Positions 52,557 to 62,863 of a DNA stretch of 64,000 bases are shown here, one piece after another; positions within the stretch are counted from its first letter, which is position 1; each line of letters opens with the position of its first letter. The stretch is from Planctomycetota bacterium (GTDB lineage: Bacteria > Planctomycetota > Phycisphaerae > Phycisphaerales > SM1A02). The DNA lies in contig QWPT01000008.1 of NCBI GenBank assembly GCA_003671075.1, positions 19,220 through 83,219 of the forward strand, in the 5' to 3' direction. The translations under genes and the position numbers were made by a program. Below the pieces are notes generated by a model. It was not told where the DNA came from and made no database searches. It was given only the letters and a program-made list of their open reading frames with translations.

Positions 52557-53960
52557 TTACGCCGCGCCGTCGCCCACGATTTTGCCCATGATTTCGCGGC
52601 AAAGCACCGTTGCAAACGCGCCCTTTTGCAGGTCGAACATCACGCGAATGTAGCCGCCGTGTTCGTCGACGCCTGCGTCGACCGACCAGTCGCGCATCAT
52701 GATGCGATAGGGTCGCCGTGCTCCCGCACCGTCGAGGGCGGGCGGAACGAACTGCGCGTCTTCAACACCGCAGGCAGCAAGAGCGCGAAGTTCAATCTCA
52801 CGGGGAAGCCCCGACGATGCGAGCATTCCTGGACCAGGAATCGGCCCGGCCGCAGAGATGTCGTGGGCGGCGCAGCGCGACTCAAGCACCGCAAGTTCGT
52901 CCGCTGGCGCATCGTGGGCAATGGGAAACACCGAGCTCGATCCGCCGAGCATCGCGACATCACCGCGCAACACCGCGCCGAAAGTTCCATCGCGCACCCG
53001 CTGGCTGAGTGCGTGGTTGTAGACCGCGCCCTGCAGCGCGCTCATCCAAAAACTGCGCGTATGACCTGGAATCGCGCGCACTGCCCCCGCAGCATCGCGA
53101 CCACGGCCGAGCGCGCGCAACGCAATGCGTTCAGCCTGATCGTTGCGACCCCAGATGTCGTAGGCGGCCTGAAACTCGCCGCGATCGTAGAGCTCGCGCA
53201 CTTCGAGTTGATGCGGTGGAAACGGCGCGCCGCGCGAACCGAGCATTTCGTCGAGCAATTGCTGCCACTGCGCGTGAGCGAAGTAGCGGCCAACGATGTG
53301 GTTGTTCAACCGATAGCCAAAGCGCTGCTCGCCGAAATAGTCGGGAATTCCATGCTTTGCCAGCATTTCCAAGCGAAGCTTCACCGTGCGAACCTGCATG
53401 GGATCGATGCCGCGCATGCGAATGACAAAGCGATTGCCGCGCAAATGACCGCGGCGCAACTTGTTGGTGTGGCGCTTGGCCCACATCACAACCAGGCGAT
53501 CGTGCTTGAGCTCGCCGACCGGCCGATCGACGGGCAGATGCACCGAAACCGTTTGATGAGTGACCGCAACGCGATCCTTCATGCCCGCGAAACCGACGGC
53601 AAATTCCTCGACATTGAAATGCCGACAAATCACGCCGAGCATTTCGGTGTGCGGCATGTTGGTCTTCTGGATGCCGAGGTAGATGTGCTCGCCCTCGCCG
53701 GATGGGTCGTAGGACGGAATCTCTTCGACGATGAAATCGCTGGGGCGATCCTTCAGGCGGCCGCCGATGCCGGGCTCGGTCGATGCGCGCGGACCAGGGC
53801 GCGGGTCGAGGCGCTCATGCGGCGTCGCGTTGGTGATCCAGTTCGATGGCACCAACAATCCGCAGGACGGATGGGGCAGGAATTCTGTTGAGTTTGTCGA
53901 ACCCGTTGCAGCGATTTCGCCTTCGGGAAAGCCGGTTTCTTCGCGCGCGTCAGTCGTCAT
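52557..53960 (-). CDS. truD: tRNA pseudouridine synthase D
   Basis: 467 aa, longer than E. coli TruD (349). Makes pseudouridine 13 in tRNA. Catalytic motif GMKDRVAVTHQ (Asp near residue 124) and the TruD NxxRFG-like segment GEQRFGYRLNNH are present; RPSDFIVEEIPSYDPSGEGE is the conserved N-terminal block. An extra ~55-residue N-terminus and ~60-residue C-terminus are less conserved. The ATG at 53960 overlaps the end of the upstream gene by 11 bp. Confidence 0.92.
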   Translation of the reverse strand: MTTDAREETGFPEGEIAATGSTNSTEFLPHPSCGLLVPSNWITNATPHERLDPRPGPRASTEPGIGGRLKDRPSDFIVEEIPSYDPSGEGEHIYLGIQKTNMPHTEMLGVICRHFNVEEFAVGFAGMKDRVAVTHQTVSVHLPVDRPVGELKHDRLVVMWAKRHTNKLRRGHLRGNRFVIRMRGIDPMQVRTVKLRLEMLAKHGIPDYFGEQRFGYRLNNHIVGRYFAHAQWQQLLDEMLGSRGAPFPPHQLEVRELYDRGEFQAAYDIWGRNDQAERIALRALGRGRDAAGAVRAIPGHTRSFWMSALQGAVYNHALSQRVRDGTFGAVLRGDVAMLGGSSSVFPIAHDAPADELAVLESRCAAHDISAAGPIPGPGMLASSGLPREIELRALAACGVEDAQFVPPALDGAGARRPYRIMMRDWSVDAGVDEHGGYIRVMFDLQKGAFATVLCREIMGKIVGDGAA

Positions 53961-54399
53961 CGTCGTCCTCGCCTGCCTCAATCGGAGGCTCGATCTCCGT
54001 GCGGAGCTCCGAGGCCTCAGCCAACACTTCTTCCGCAACATCGATGGGAAGGCGGCGCGCGATGGCGAGCGCAATGGCGTCGCTCGGACGCGCATCGACC
54101 TCGATCAGCTCGCCGCGCTGCTCAATAAGCAGGCTCGCGAAGTAGGTTCCGTTCTCGAGGCGGTGCACAACAATCTTGAGCAACTCGCCGCCGAGTAGTC
54201 GAATCACGCTATCGAGCAGATCGTGTGTCTGCGGCCGAGGAGCCTGATCTCCGCGAAGCCTGCGCTCAATGGCCATCGCCTCTGAGACACCGATCTTGAT
54301 GGCGAAACTGCGCACCCCGCCTTTTTCGGTGAGGGTGATGAACTGCTCGGAGCTCGTATCGAGGATCAGCACACGGGAGAGTTCCATCGGGACGAACAT
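53950..54399 (-). CDS. Bifunctional nuclease (BFN/DUF151) domain protein
   Basis: 149 aa. BFN fold: VLILDTSSEQFITLTEKGGV, RSFAIKIGVSEAMAIERRLR, THDLLDSVIRLLGGELLKIV and LIEVDARPSDAIALAIARRL, followed by an acidic tail of Asp. Homologues have been reported with DNase/RNase activity in plants; the bacterial role is less clear. The ATG at 54399 (MFVPMELSRV) is 11 nt after TATCCT; MELS at 54387 is an alternative. Confidence 0.88.
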   Translation of the reverse strand: MFVPMELSRVLILDTSSEQFITLTEKGGVRSFAIKIGVSEAMAIERRLRGDQAPRPQTHDLLDSVIRLLGGELLKIVVHRLENGTYFASLLIEQRGELIEVDARPSDAIALAIARRLPIDVAEEVLAEASELRTEIEPPIEAGEDDDDD

Positions 54400-54410
54400 G
54401 GTGATCGACG

Positions 54411-54416
54411 AGGATA
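54411..54416 (-). promoter_or_regulatory. -10-like TATCCT of the BFN gene
   Basis: Minus-strand TATCCT ends 11 nt before the ATG at 54399. Confidence 0.35.
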
Positions 54417-54498
54417 GCGCGCTGCGCGCGTTGCGTTGGGGTGTTTGCACGGCGCCGATGAGGGAACAGTTCGGCCTGACCGCGGCGCAAACCGTCGG

Positions 54499-56082
54499 TC
54501 ACCAGACCGAGAGTAGGCGCGCGAGATCGGCTGCGCCGACGGTGCAATCTCCATCGAGATCCGCTGGGCAAGCATCGCAAGTCAAGCACGCGCCCCAGGA
54601 GGTCAGCAAGATGGCGAGGTCGCGGGCGTCGATCACGCCGTTGGCATCGAGATCCTCGGGAATCGTCGGCGGAGGCGCTAGGGCGATCGATGCAGCGATG
54701 TCGAGACGGCCCGCGCCATAGAACGGGTCGGTGCCGGGATCGCCGAGATCCTTCGCGCCCGCAATCAGCAGCGCACGCACTTGGTCGCGCGTGAGCGACG
54801 GGTTGTACGACCACAACAGCGCGGCCGCGCCCGTGACATGCGGCGCCGACATGCTGGTTCCTGATTTAAACGCGTAGTTCGTCGTGCCTGAAAGCGACCA
54901 AACATTCACGCCTGGCGCGGCGATATCGACCTCGGGGCCGAAGTTGGAGAAACTCGCACGCTGATCGAGATTGTCGGTGGCGGCTACCGCGATGGTTTCG
55001 TTCCACTTGGCGGGAGCAGCGACATTGCCGTTGCTGCTGTTGCCGGTGGCCGCGACCATGAGCGCGCCCTGTGCGTTGGCGTACTGCACTGCCTGCAGAA
55101 ACACGGGGTTAAACGCATAAAACTGCAAGCTCATGTTCACCAACCGCGCGCCATGATCGACGGCCCAAGTGAGGCCGCTGGCGACATTGGCCTCGAAACC
55201 CGTGCATCCGTTGACCACCACAACGGGCAGCAGCCGCGCGTTCCACGACAGGCCCGCCATGCCGGTAGCGTTGTTGCCCGAGGCCGCGATGATGCCCGCA
55301 ACATGGGTGCCGTGGTTGCACTCGTCGAGCGTGATGTTGTTGCCGTCGGGCACATTGATTCCGGGCAGAATGCGCCCCGCAAGTTCACCATGCGGATCGA
55401 TGCCCGAGTCGAGCACGGCGATGATCATGTTGTTGCCGTGAGTGACATTCCACGCCGCAGTTGCGCCAATGTCGGCGCCAACAAGCCCGGAAACGCCGCC
55501 GATGACCTGACCGGTGTTGCGCAGCGCGTATTGGGTGGTGAACTGGGGATCGTTGGGAATCTCCGCGAGCCCGCCCTCGCCGTCGAGATCGGCGCGCGAG
55601 ACAAGGCCGGTCAGTCGACGAAGTTTGGCGGCGGCGGTCGCGCAATCGCGGCCGGGCGCGAGGATGGCGCGGTACCAACGGTCGAGGCCGATCGCGCGCG
55701 CGGTCTTCATGTCTCGTGGCGGCTCGACGAAGATGCTTCGCAGTTCGATGACGCCCGCGTCGCGAAGCGCACGGGCAGAGGTGACGGCGAGCTGATCGGC
55801 GACGGCGCGGTTGCGCCCAACCGCACGCAGCAGCGGCTCGCCCTTCGCAGCGCCGACGGTTGGGTCGGAGGCGACGCCCGACAACACGCCCGGAACCAGG
55901 CCCGGCACCACGCCTGACGCAAGTTGAATGAGGATATGGTCGGTGGCATGGCCGCCAACCTCCACAAGATTCGCGGGGACATGCGGCGCGACCTGGGCCA
56001 GTGCCGCTGAAACCAACGCCAACGCCGCGAAAGAGGCGCAACCGAGCGGGAAAGAGGCGTTGAAGCGGGAAGTGCGAGGCAT
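54499..56082 (-). CDS. Secreted subtilisin-like protease with dockerin-like tail
   Basis: 527 aa. A signal peptide (FAALALVSAALAQ), an inhibitor-like propeptide (~30-185), then an S8 peptidase domain: Asp in IIAVLDSGIDPHGE (~223), His in CNHGTHVAGIIAASG (~259), Ser in FKSGTSMSAPHVTG (~412). The C-terminus carries two calcium-loop repeats, DLDANGVIDARDLAILLTSWG and DLDGDCTVGAADLARLLSVW, ending at the stop, the same type of tail as on the two exoproteins at 20-26 kb. Degrades protein outside the cell or at the surface. Confidence 0.92.
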   Translation of the reverse strand: MPRTSRFNASFPLGCASFAALALVSAALAQVAPHVPANLVEVGGHATDHILIQLASGVVPGLVPGVLSGVASDPTVGAAKGEPLLRAVGRNRAVADQLAVTSARALRDAGVIELRSIFVEPPRDMKTARAIGLDRWYRAILAPGRDCATAAAKLRRLTGLVSRADLDGEGGLAEIPNDPQFTTQYALRNTGQVIGGVSGLVGADIGATAAWNVTHGNNMIIAVLDSGIDPHGELAGRILPGINVPDGNNITLDECNHGTHVAGIIAASGNNATGMAGLSWNARLLPVVVVNGCTGFEANVASGLTWAVDHGARLVNMSLQFYAFNPVFLQAVQYANAQGALMVAATGNSSNGNVAAPAKWNETIAVAATDNLDQRASFSNFGPEVDIAAPGVNVWSLSGTTNYAFKSGTSMSAPHVTGAAALLWSYNPSLTRDQVRALLIAGAKDLGDPGTDPFYGAGRLDIAASIALAPPPTIPEDLDANGVIDARDLAILLTSWGACLTCDACPADLDGDCTVGAADLARLLSVW

Positions 56083-56214
56083 GGCGATCGGATCGGAAGA
56101 CAAATCTACCCTCGCGTTCGAACGCCGCTCTTGAGATGTTTCCGAATTGCCTCGATGAATGCGGGTTTTTCCGCCTACGCCGTCCGCACCGCCAAGCCGA
56201 GCGGGTGTGGCGGT

Positions 56215-56315
56215 TATAGTCCGACCCTTCGCACGGGCCTCGGTCGGCCCGCTGCTCGCCACCCGAAACTTCCCGCGCCACCCGCGCCTTCACCCTTGTT
56301 TCCGCGAATCAAGCC
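56215..56315 (+). promoter_or_regulatory. metK promoter and leader
   Basis: TATAGT (56215-56220) should start a leader of about 90 nt. One small hairpin, CGGGCC-TCGGTC-GGCCCG (56234-56251), is visible. No known SAM or SAH riboswitch core is recognised. Confidence 0.5.
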
Positions 56316-57661
<1,346 letters not shown>

Positions 57662-57665
<4 letters not shown>

Positions 57666-59059
57666 ACCGCGAGGTCCCCGTCGGCTACCCGGCTCGTGAG
57701 ATCGCTCTTGAGCGCATCCTCGCTCAGGCGATGCGGTTTCCCGATCTCGATATCGCGCCATTCGATCCGCGAATCGGCACCCAGCTTGATGCGCGCGATG
57801 CTGCCTTGGCGCGTGCGATCGAGTACGCGGTGGTGCGGCGCTACCTCACGCTGATCGCCTGCATTCGCCCGCATTTGGCTAAAAACTGGCCGATGCTGGA
57901 GAAGCCCGTGCAGGCGGCGCTGCTTGCTGGCGCTGCGCAGATTCTTTTCCTTGATCGCGTGCCCGCGGCGGCTGCGGTCGATGCGAGCGTTGAGTGGACC
58001 AAGCGGCGGCTGCGGCCAGGCGCGGGCGGTTTGGTGAACGCGGTGCTTCGCAAGGTTGCTGGCAGCGTTGCTGAGCGCATTCCTGCCAGTGAGACCTGCG
58101 TTGGCGGCGCGATGCACGAGATGGTCACCGACCACACTCTCCGCAACATTGTTCCGCTGTCCGACGGCGGCGCGCTGCGACTTACGCTCGATGCGTTCGG
58201 CGAGGACTCCGCCGCCGCAATCTCCGAGAAAACCAGCCACGCACGCGAACTGATCCTCCACTGGATCGGCGCGTTTGGCTTCAAGGAAACCCAGCGGATC
58301 GCGCTGCACGATCTCGTCGATGCACCGCTCATCATCACGCCCTACGACGCTGCTGATCCACGCTTGGCCGAGCGGGTCACCGCCCACAACGACGCCGGCT
58401 TCGGCGTTTGGAACGGTTCACACGCCGAGCTCACCACGCTCCTCGACGAGATTCCTGGCCTGCGCGTGCAAGATCCGACCGCCGCTTCGACGGTTCAGAT
58501 TCTCTCGGGCCTGCCGCGCGAACCGAAGGTCATCGTGGACCTTTGCGCCGGCCGCGGCACCAAGACTCGCCAACTGGCGCAGATGTTTCCCAACGCGACC
58601 ATCTTCGCCACCGACCCGGAAGAATCGCGATTCGCGGCGCTAGTGCGCATGCGCGATCGCTATCCAAACATGCGCGTGCTCGGACCCGAGTTGCTCTTCC
58701 GCGAAGCCGCTGGCAAAGCCGATCTCCTCTTGCTCGATGTTCCCTGCTCGAACTCGGGCGTCTTGGCCCGACGGCCAGAGGCGCGCTATCGCTTCACCAA
58801 GGGGCGAACCAAGAGCGTGATCGAGTTGCAGCAGAAGATCTGCGATCCCGCCATCGGCCTGCTCGCCGCCAAGGGCGCGGTGCTCTACGCGACTTGCTCG
58901 ATCGAACACGCGGAAAATGAAGCGCAGGCGCGGCGATTGTCCAATCGCCATGAACTGTCGCCCATCCTTGATCGCACGGTCATGCCCACGGGAATGCCAG
59001 GCGAACCGCCGTCGAGTTACCGCGACGGTGGATTCCACGCCTTGCTCGCGAAGGCCTAA
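57662..59059 (+). CDS. rsmB: 16S rRNA m5C967 methyltransferase (RsmB/Sun family)
   Basis: 465 aa. An N-terminal NusB-like RNA-binding domain ([60 protein letters not shown]) precedes the SAM-binding Rossmann domain ([20 protein letters not shown]). Both RsmB cysteines are there: [10 protein letters not shown] (~359) and [11 protein letters not shown] (~410). The TTG at 57662 overlaps the metK stop (TTGA), suggesting coupled translation; the next ATG (57731) would cut into the NusB domain. Directly downstream of the gene making its methyl donor. Confidence 0.9.
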
Positions 59060-59134
59060 AAGCGCAGCTTCGCCACGCGCACCCGCTGCTCATTGGTACC
59101 ATCGGCTCTTCCCACTTCATCGCAAGCAAGCGCC

Positions 59135-59590
59135 ATGCGCATCCTCGATATTCTCTCTCCCACTGCCGTGAAAGTGCCGCTTGCGGCCACGGAGAAGCAC
59201 GCCATCATCGACGAACTCGTCGACCTCTTGGCGGCCAACGGGCAGTGCCCCGATCCGGTGAGCGTGAAGCGCGCGGTTTGGGAGCGCGAGTCGCAGCGTT
59301 CAACGGGAATCGGCGAGGGTCTTGCGATCCCGCACGGAAAGTTCGGCGGAGCGCAGGGCCTGGTGTTGGCAATGGGCAAGCCCGCGCAGCCGATCGAGTT
59401 TGGTTCGATCGACAAGAAGCCAGTGCAGCTGGTGATCCTGCTCGTCTCGCCGCCCGAGAAGAAGGACGAACACATCCAAGCGTTGGGCAAGATCTCAAAG
59501 ATCATGACCAGCTCGGAGTTCCGCCAGCGCGCCTACGCCGCAACCACCGCTGCCGAGTTGCACGCGCTCTTCCGCGACGCGGAAACATAA
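59135..59590 (+). CDS. PtsN-like PTS IIA protein
   Basis: 151 aa, PTS EIIA type-2 (fructose/mannitol, PtsN) fold: ILDILSPTAVKVPLAATEKH, RESQRSTGIGEGLAIPHGKF with the phosphorylated His (~67), VQLVILLVSPPEKKDEHIQA and LGKISKIMTSSEFRQ. No EIIB/EIIC gene nearby, so a regulatory PtsN role is likely. The ATG at 59135 has no clear ribosome site. Its last four codons and stop form the first unit of the 25-bp tandem array. Confidence 0.9.
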   Translation: MRILDILSPTAVKVPLAATEKHAIIDELVDLLAANGQCPDPVSVKRAVWERESQRSTGIGEGLAIPHGKFGGAQGLVLAMGKPAQPIEFGSIDKKPVQLVILLVSPPEKKDEHIQALGKISKIMTSSEFRQRAYAATTAAELHALFRDAET

Positions 59591-59750
59591 GCATCGGCGA
59601 GACGCGGAAACATAAGCATCGGCGAGACGCGGAAACTGAAGCATCGGCGTGACGCGGAAACTTAAGCATCGGCGTGACGCGGAAACTGAAGTATCGGCGC
59701 GATGCGGAAACATAAGCATCGGCGCGACGCGGAAACTTAATCATCGGCGC
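59576..59750. repeat. 25-bp tandem repeat, 7 copies, starting in the PtsN-like 3' end
   Basis: Seven direct 25-bp units, each starting GACGCGGAAAC (GATGCGG in the sixth) and ending in a CATCGGCG(A/T/C)-type block, run without gaps. Copies 1 and 2 are identical; later ones differ mainly at positions 12-14 (ATA, TGA or TTA) and 25. Copy 1 is the last codons DAET plus the TAA stop of the PtsN-like gene. The array ends 10 bp before the stop of the convergent ferredoxin/TPR gene. There are no spacers, so it is not a CRISPR array. Confidence 0.97.
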
Positions 59751-59760
59751 GACGGCGCGG

Positions 59761-61800
59761 CTACTGCTGCAATGCTTTCACCCGCAAGTCACCGGCGCGC
59801 TTCATGATGGGCATCGCCTCTTTCTGACGGTCGATCGACATGAGCAGATCGGCGAGCGCCTGATGAAGAAGCCAATTGCGTGGATCGATTTCGATCGCGC
59901 GAAGCAGCTCTTTCTCCGCGTCGTCGAAGCGTTCGAGTCGCTGGTAGCCGACCGCGCGCGCCAACATCAACAGCGCGTTGTTCGGATCGGCGACAAGCAG
60001 GCGGTCGATGATCGACAGCCCCTCGGGCACGAGATCGCTGCGGTTGGACTCCACCAACATGGCGCCGAGGCGTCGCAGCGCGACATAATCATTGGGCGCG
60101 ATTTCGACGGCGCGACGCGCGATCATCTCGGCGGTGGCGAATTCCTCGTCGGCAAGAAGCATGTTGATCAGCTCCTCGCGCAGTCCGCCCCACGATGGAT
60201 TCGCTTCCCACTGCGTGCGCGCAAAGGCCACGCCGCCGCCAGCATCGCCGCCGCCGCGCACCACGCGCGCAATCGTCAGCGCCAACGCTTCGTTCATTCC
60301 CTCGCGCGCAGCACAAGCGCGCAGTCGAGCTTCGGCCTGCGGAAAGTCTCCCTGCACCGCGTCAAGCCAAGCCATGCGCGCCTCGGCGCCGCTGCGAATC
60401 GGTCCGTCAAGACCGAGTGTTGTGGCCCATGACAATGCATTCTGGTAGCGCGCAAGGCCCGCGGCTGCACGCGCCCGCGTCTCGGGCAGTGCCTTGGAAC
60501 CGCTTCCGTTATAGACAACCTGCGGCGAAACCGCGACGCGCTCCTGCTCGAAGTCGGCGAGCGCGAGCAGCGCGTTCACCGATCCGACCGCAGCCAACGC
60601 GCCGAGCAACACAACCACCACAAACCCGAGCGCGAATCCACTCTTGGTTACGCGGCCTTCGCGCTTGAGTATGGATTTGTGCAAGCGGACATCGCGACCG
60701 TACACCAGTTGCGCACACTGCCACGCGAGCGCCGCGGCGCAGATGGCGATGCCCGATGCGAAGAGCAGCGGCACACCAATCGCGCCGCGCACGGCGAAAA
60801 ACGCAAGAACCGCGACCGCGGCCAACGCGAGTTCCTCGTTCCACGAAAGGTCCCACTTGCGCGGCGTTCGCTCGAACACCGGCTTGGCAAGAAACGCGGG
60901 CTTTCCCCAACCCACATGCAGCGCCTGCTCCGGGCACGCGCTCACGCAATCCATGCACTTCATGCAGCCCTGGTCAACAACCATGCGAAAATCACGCACT
61001 TCCTCGTGTACGCGCACATTCGATGTGCACACCGCCGTGCAGTGTCCGCACTGAGTGCACGCATCAGTCACGCGAATGCGCAGCGGCGAAAGCTCGTCGA
61101 GCGGCGCAAAGAAGCCGCCGTATGGACAGCCATAAGTGCAATAGCCCTTGGCTCCGAGCAAATACACAGTGAGAAATCCGCAGACGAGCAAGAACGGAAT
61201 CGACATCACCACGCCAGGAAAGGTCGCCCAGAAATCGCTGGTGACCAAGCTGGTGCTGAAGCCGGGCCACTCGAGCCCTGGCCGGGTGTACGGCGCAATC
61301 GCAAAGCGGTAGACAACTGGCCAGAGAAACATGTAGCACGCCAGCGACAACGGCAGCCAGAGCAAGAGCCGCGAACGAAAGAGCCGCGGGCGAATGCCGA
61401 TGCGCTTCATGAGATAGCCGCAGAAATCTTGCAGCATCACCACATGGCAACCCCAGCCGCAGAACCACCGACCGAGGATCGCCGTCGAAAGCAGCGCGAG
61501 TCCAAAGAAGATGGCGCCGACGGTGATGACGCCGTCCTTCACCGTTTCCATTGACTCAGACGGCTCGATGGGTTTGATGGTGGTGCCGGTCCAGAGCCAC
61601 TGGACTACATGGACGACCATGAGTAGTTGGATGACGATGAGCACGGCCGCGCGCCGTCGGCCCATGGTCGACTTGGGCGCGCGTGAACCTTTCACCAGCC
61701 CGCCGTCGCCCGGATCGAGGGCGAGTATGGGCAGCGAGAGCCCAACTGGTGCGGAATTCTTTGTTTCGCAGTGCTTCGTCGTTCGGGGCATCGGGCGCAT
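59761..61800 (-). CDS. CcoG/NapH-like ferredoxin membrane protein with TPR domain
   Basis: 679 aa. Several membrane helices; the first Cys pair in LGRWFCGWGCHVVMLQDFCG and another in KGYCTYGCPYGGFFAPLDE are NapH/CcoG-like. Two 4Fe-4S motifs follow: CTQCGHCTAVCTSN and CMKCMDCVSACPEQAL. Two to three more helices lead to a C-terminal TPR region (~470-679; LGAMLVESNRSDLVPEGLSI, AEKELLRAIEIDPRNWLLHQ), probably periplasmic. It may handle electrons for copper reduction in oxidase assembly, as CcoG does, but this is inference. Start uncertain: ATGs at 61800, 61791 and 61857. Confidence 0.85.
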   Translation of the reverse strand: MRPMPRTTKHCETKNSAPVGLSLPILALDPGDGGLVKGSRAPKSTMGRRRAAVLIVIQLLMVVHVVQWLWTGTTIKPIEPSESMETVKDGVITVGAIFFGLALLSTAILGRWFCGWGCHVVMLQDFCGYLMKRIGIRPRLFRSRLLLWLPLSLACYMFLWPVVYRFAIAPYTRPGLEWPGFSTSLVTSDFWATFPGVVMSIPFLLVCGFLTVYLLGAKGYCTYGCPYGGFFAPLDELSPLRIRVTDACTQCGHCTAVCTSNVRVHEEVRDFRMVVDQGCMKCMDCVSACPEQALHVGWGKPAFLAKPVFERTPRKWDLSWNEELALAAVAVLAFFAVRGAIGVPLLFASGIAICAAALAWQCAQLVYGRDVRLHKSILKREGRVTKSGFALGFVVVVLLGALAAVGSVNALLALADFEQERVAVSPQVVYNGSGSKALPETRARAAAGLARYQNALSWATTLGLDGPIRSGAEARMAWLDAVQGDFPQAEARLRACAAREGMNEALALTIARVVRGGGDAGGGVAFARTQWEANPSWGGLREELINMLLADEEFATAEMIARRAVEIAPNDYVALRRLGAMLVESNRSDLVPEGLSIIDRLLVADPNNALLMLARAVGYQRLERFDDAEKELLRAIEIDPRNWLLHQALADLLMSIDRQKEAMPIMKRAGDLRVKALQQ

Positions 61801-61858
61801 ACTACGCGCAGCCCGTCGCGCGAATTCATTCCTGAGTGCCGCGCCCGCACATGTCATC

Positions 61859-61864
61859 TATACT
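61859..61864 (+). promoter_or_regulatory. -10 element TATACT of the dnaJ-like gene
   Basis: Ends 9 nt before the ATG at 61874, giving a near-leaderless message. Confidence 0.5.
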
Positions 61865-61873
61865 CGCCGCCCA

Positions 61874-62806
61874 ATGCCGTCGCGAGATTACTACGAGGTT
61901 CTAGGCGTAAGCCGCTCCGCCAACGCGGAGGAGATCCGCCGCGCCCACCGTAAACTTGCGCTGCAGTTTCATCCCGACCGCAACAAGGAGAAGAGTGCGG
62001 TCGGGCGTTTCAACGAGATTCAGCAGGCCTACGAGGTTGTTTCCGACGAGGACAAGCGCAAGCGCTACGACGAGTACATCCGCCTGGGCGGGACCACCGA
62101 AGGGTTTGCCGCGGGCGCAGGATCGGGACCGGCTGCGGGCGCGGGCCAAAGTCCGTTCGGCGGCGCGTGGTCGGGCCAACAGCGGGCCGGCGAGCCCTGG
62201 ACCCGCGCCGACACCGAGACATTCGACACGATCTTTAGCGATGTCTTCAGCCGCGGAAATCGCCGCGGACCGTCGCGGCCGCAACGCGAGCGCGCAAGTC
62301 CGCACATCGTCTACGAGATGGCCGTACCGCTGGAGAAGATCCTCAAGGGCGGCAAACTCGCCATCACCATTGACGACCAGCGCTACGAAATCGAGATCCC
62401 CGTTGGGATCGAGAACGAGGAACTGGTGTCGGTCCCGGGTCGGCTCGATGCGGTGGTGAGGGTGCACGCCGACAGCCATTCGTGGATCACCCGCGACGAG
62501 CGCGACCTCAGCTACAGCCTTCCGCTTTCCATCGTCGAAGCAACGCTGGGCGCAACCATCGACGCCCCGCTTCCCACCGGCGGCAGCGTCTCACTCAAGA
62601 TCCCGCCGGGAACCGCCAGCGGTAAGAAGTTGCGCATCACCGGCAAGGGCGTCCCCGCAGCCAACGGCAAGCCCGCGGGCGACCTCTATGTTGAAGTGCA
62701 AATCGTGCCGCCGAAAGAAGTCAACGAGTTGACCGCATCGCTGCTCAAGGAAATCGCCAACGCGATTGACAATCCGCGCGCACGAATCGGACATTTGCGC
62801 GCGTAA
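61874..62806 (+). CDS. DnaJ/CbpA-like co-chaperone
   Basis: 310 aa. The J-domain begins DYYEVLGVSRSANAEEIRRA and contains the HPD motif (LQFHPDRNKE). A Gly/Phe/Ala-rich linker follows (TEGFAAGAGSGPAAGAGQSP), then the two C-terminal substrate-binding domains (YEMAVPLEKILKGGKLAITI; SVSLKIPPGTASGKKLRITG, KGVPAANGKPAGDLYVEVQI). There is no Cys-rich zinc finger, so it is CbpA type rather than DnaJ proper. It stimulates a DnaK ATPase encoded elsewhere. Confidence 0.93.
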   Translation: MPSRDYYEVLGVSRSANAEEIRRAHRKLALQFHPDRNKEKSAVGRFNEIQQAYEVVSDEDKRKRYDEYIRLGGTTEGFAAGAGSGPAAGAGQSPFGGAWSGQQRAGEPWTRADTETFDTIFSDVFSRGNRRGPSRPQRERASPHIVYEMAVPLEKILKGGKLAITIDDQRYEIEIPVGIENEELVSVPGRLDAVVRVHADSHSWITRDERDLSYSLPLSIVEATLGATIDAPLPTGGSVSLKIPPGTASGKKLRITGKGVPAANGKPAGDLYVEVQIVPPKEVNELTASLLKEIANAIDNPRARIGHLRA

Positions 62807-62863
62807 AAACTTGCGCGCGATGGGAGCGCGATTCGCAATGAATCGCCGCGATTCACCGTCAAT

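Noticed and set aside
56215..56315. SAM riboswitch before metK
   Set aside because: Only one short hairpin is visible; none of the conserved cores of known SAM classes is recognised.
59495..59744. Small Ser/Arg/Cys-rich proteins encoded by the 25-bp array on the minus strand
   Set aside because: The open frames exist only because the repeat unit lacks minus-strand stops in any phase; there is no ribosome site and no protein-like conservation.
59576..59750. CRISPR array
   Set aside because: The 25-bp units are directly adjacent with no unique spacers, no leader and no cas gene.
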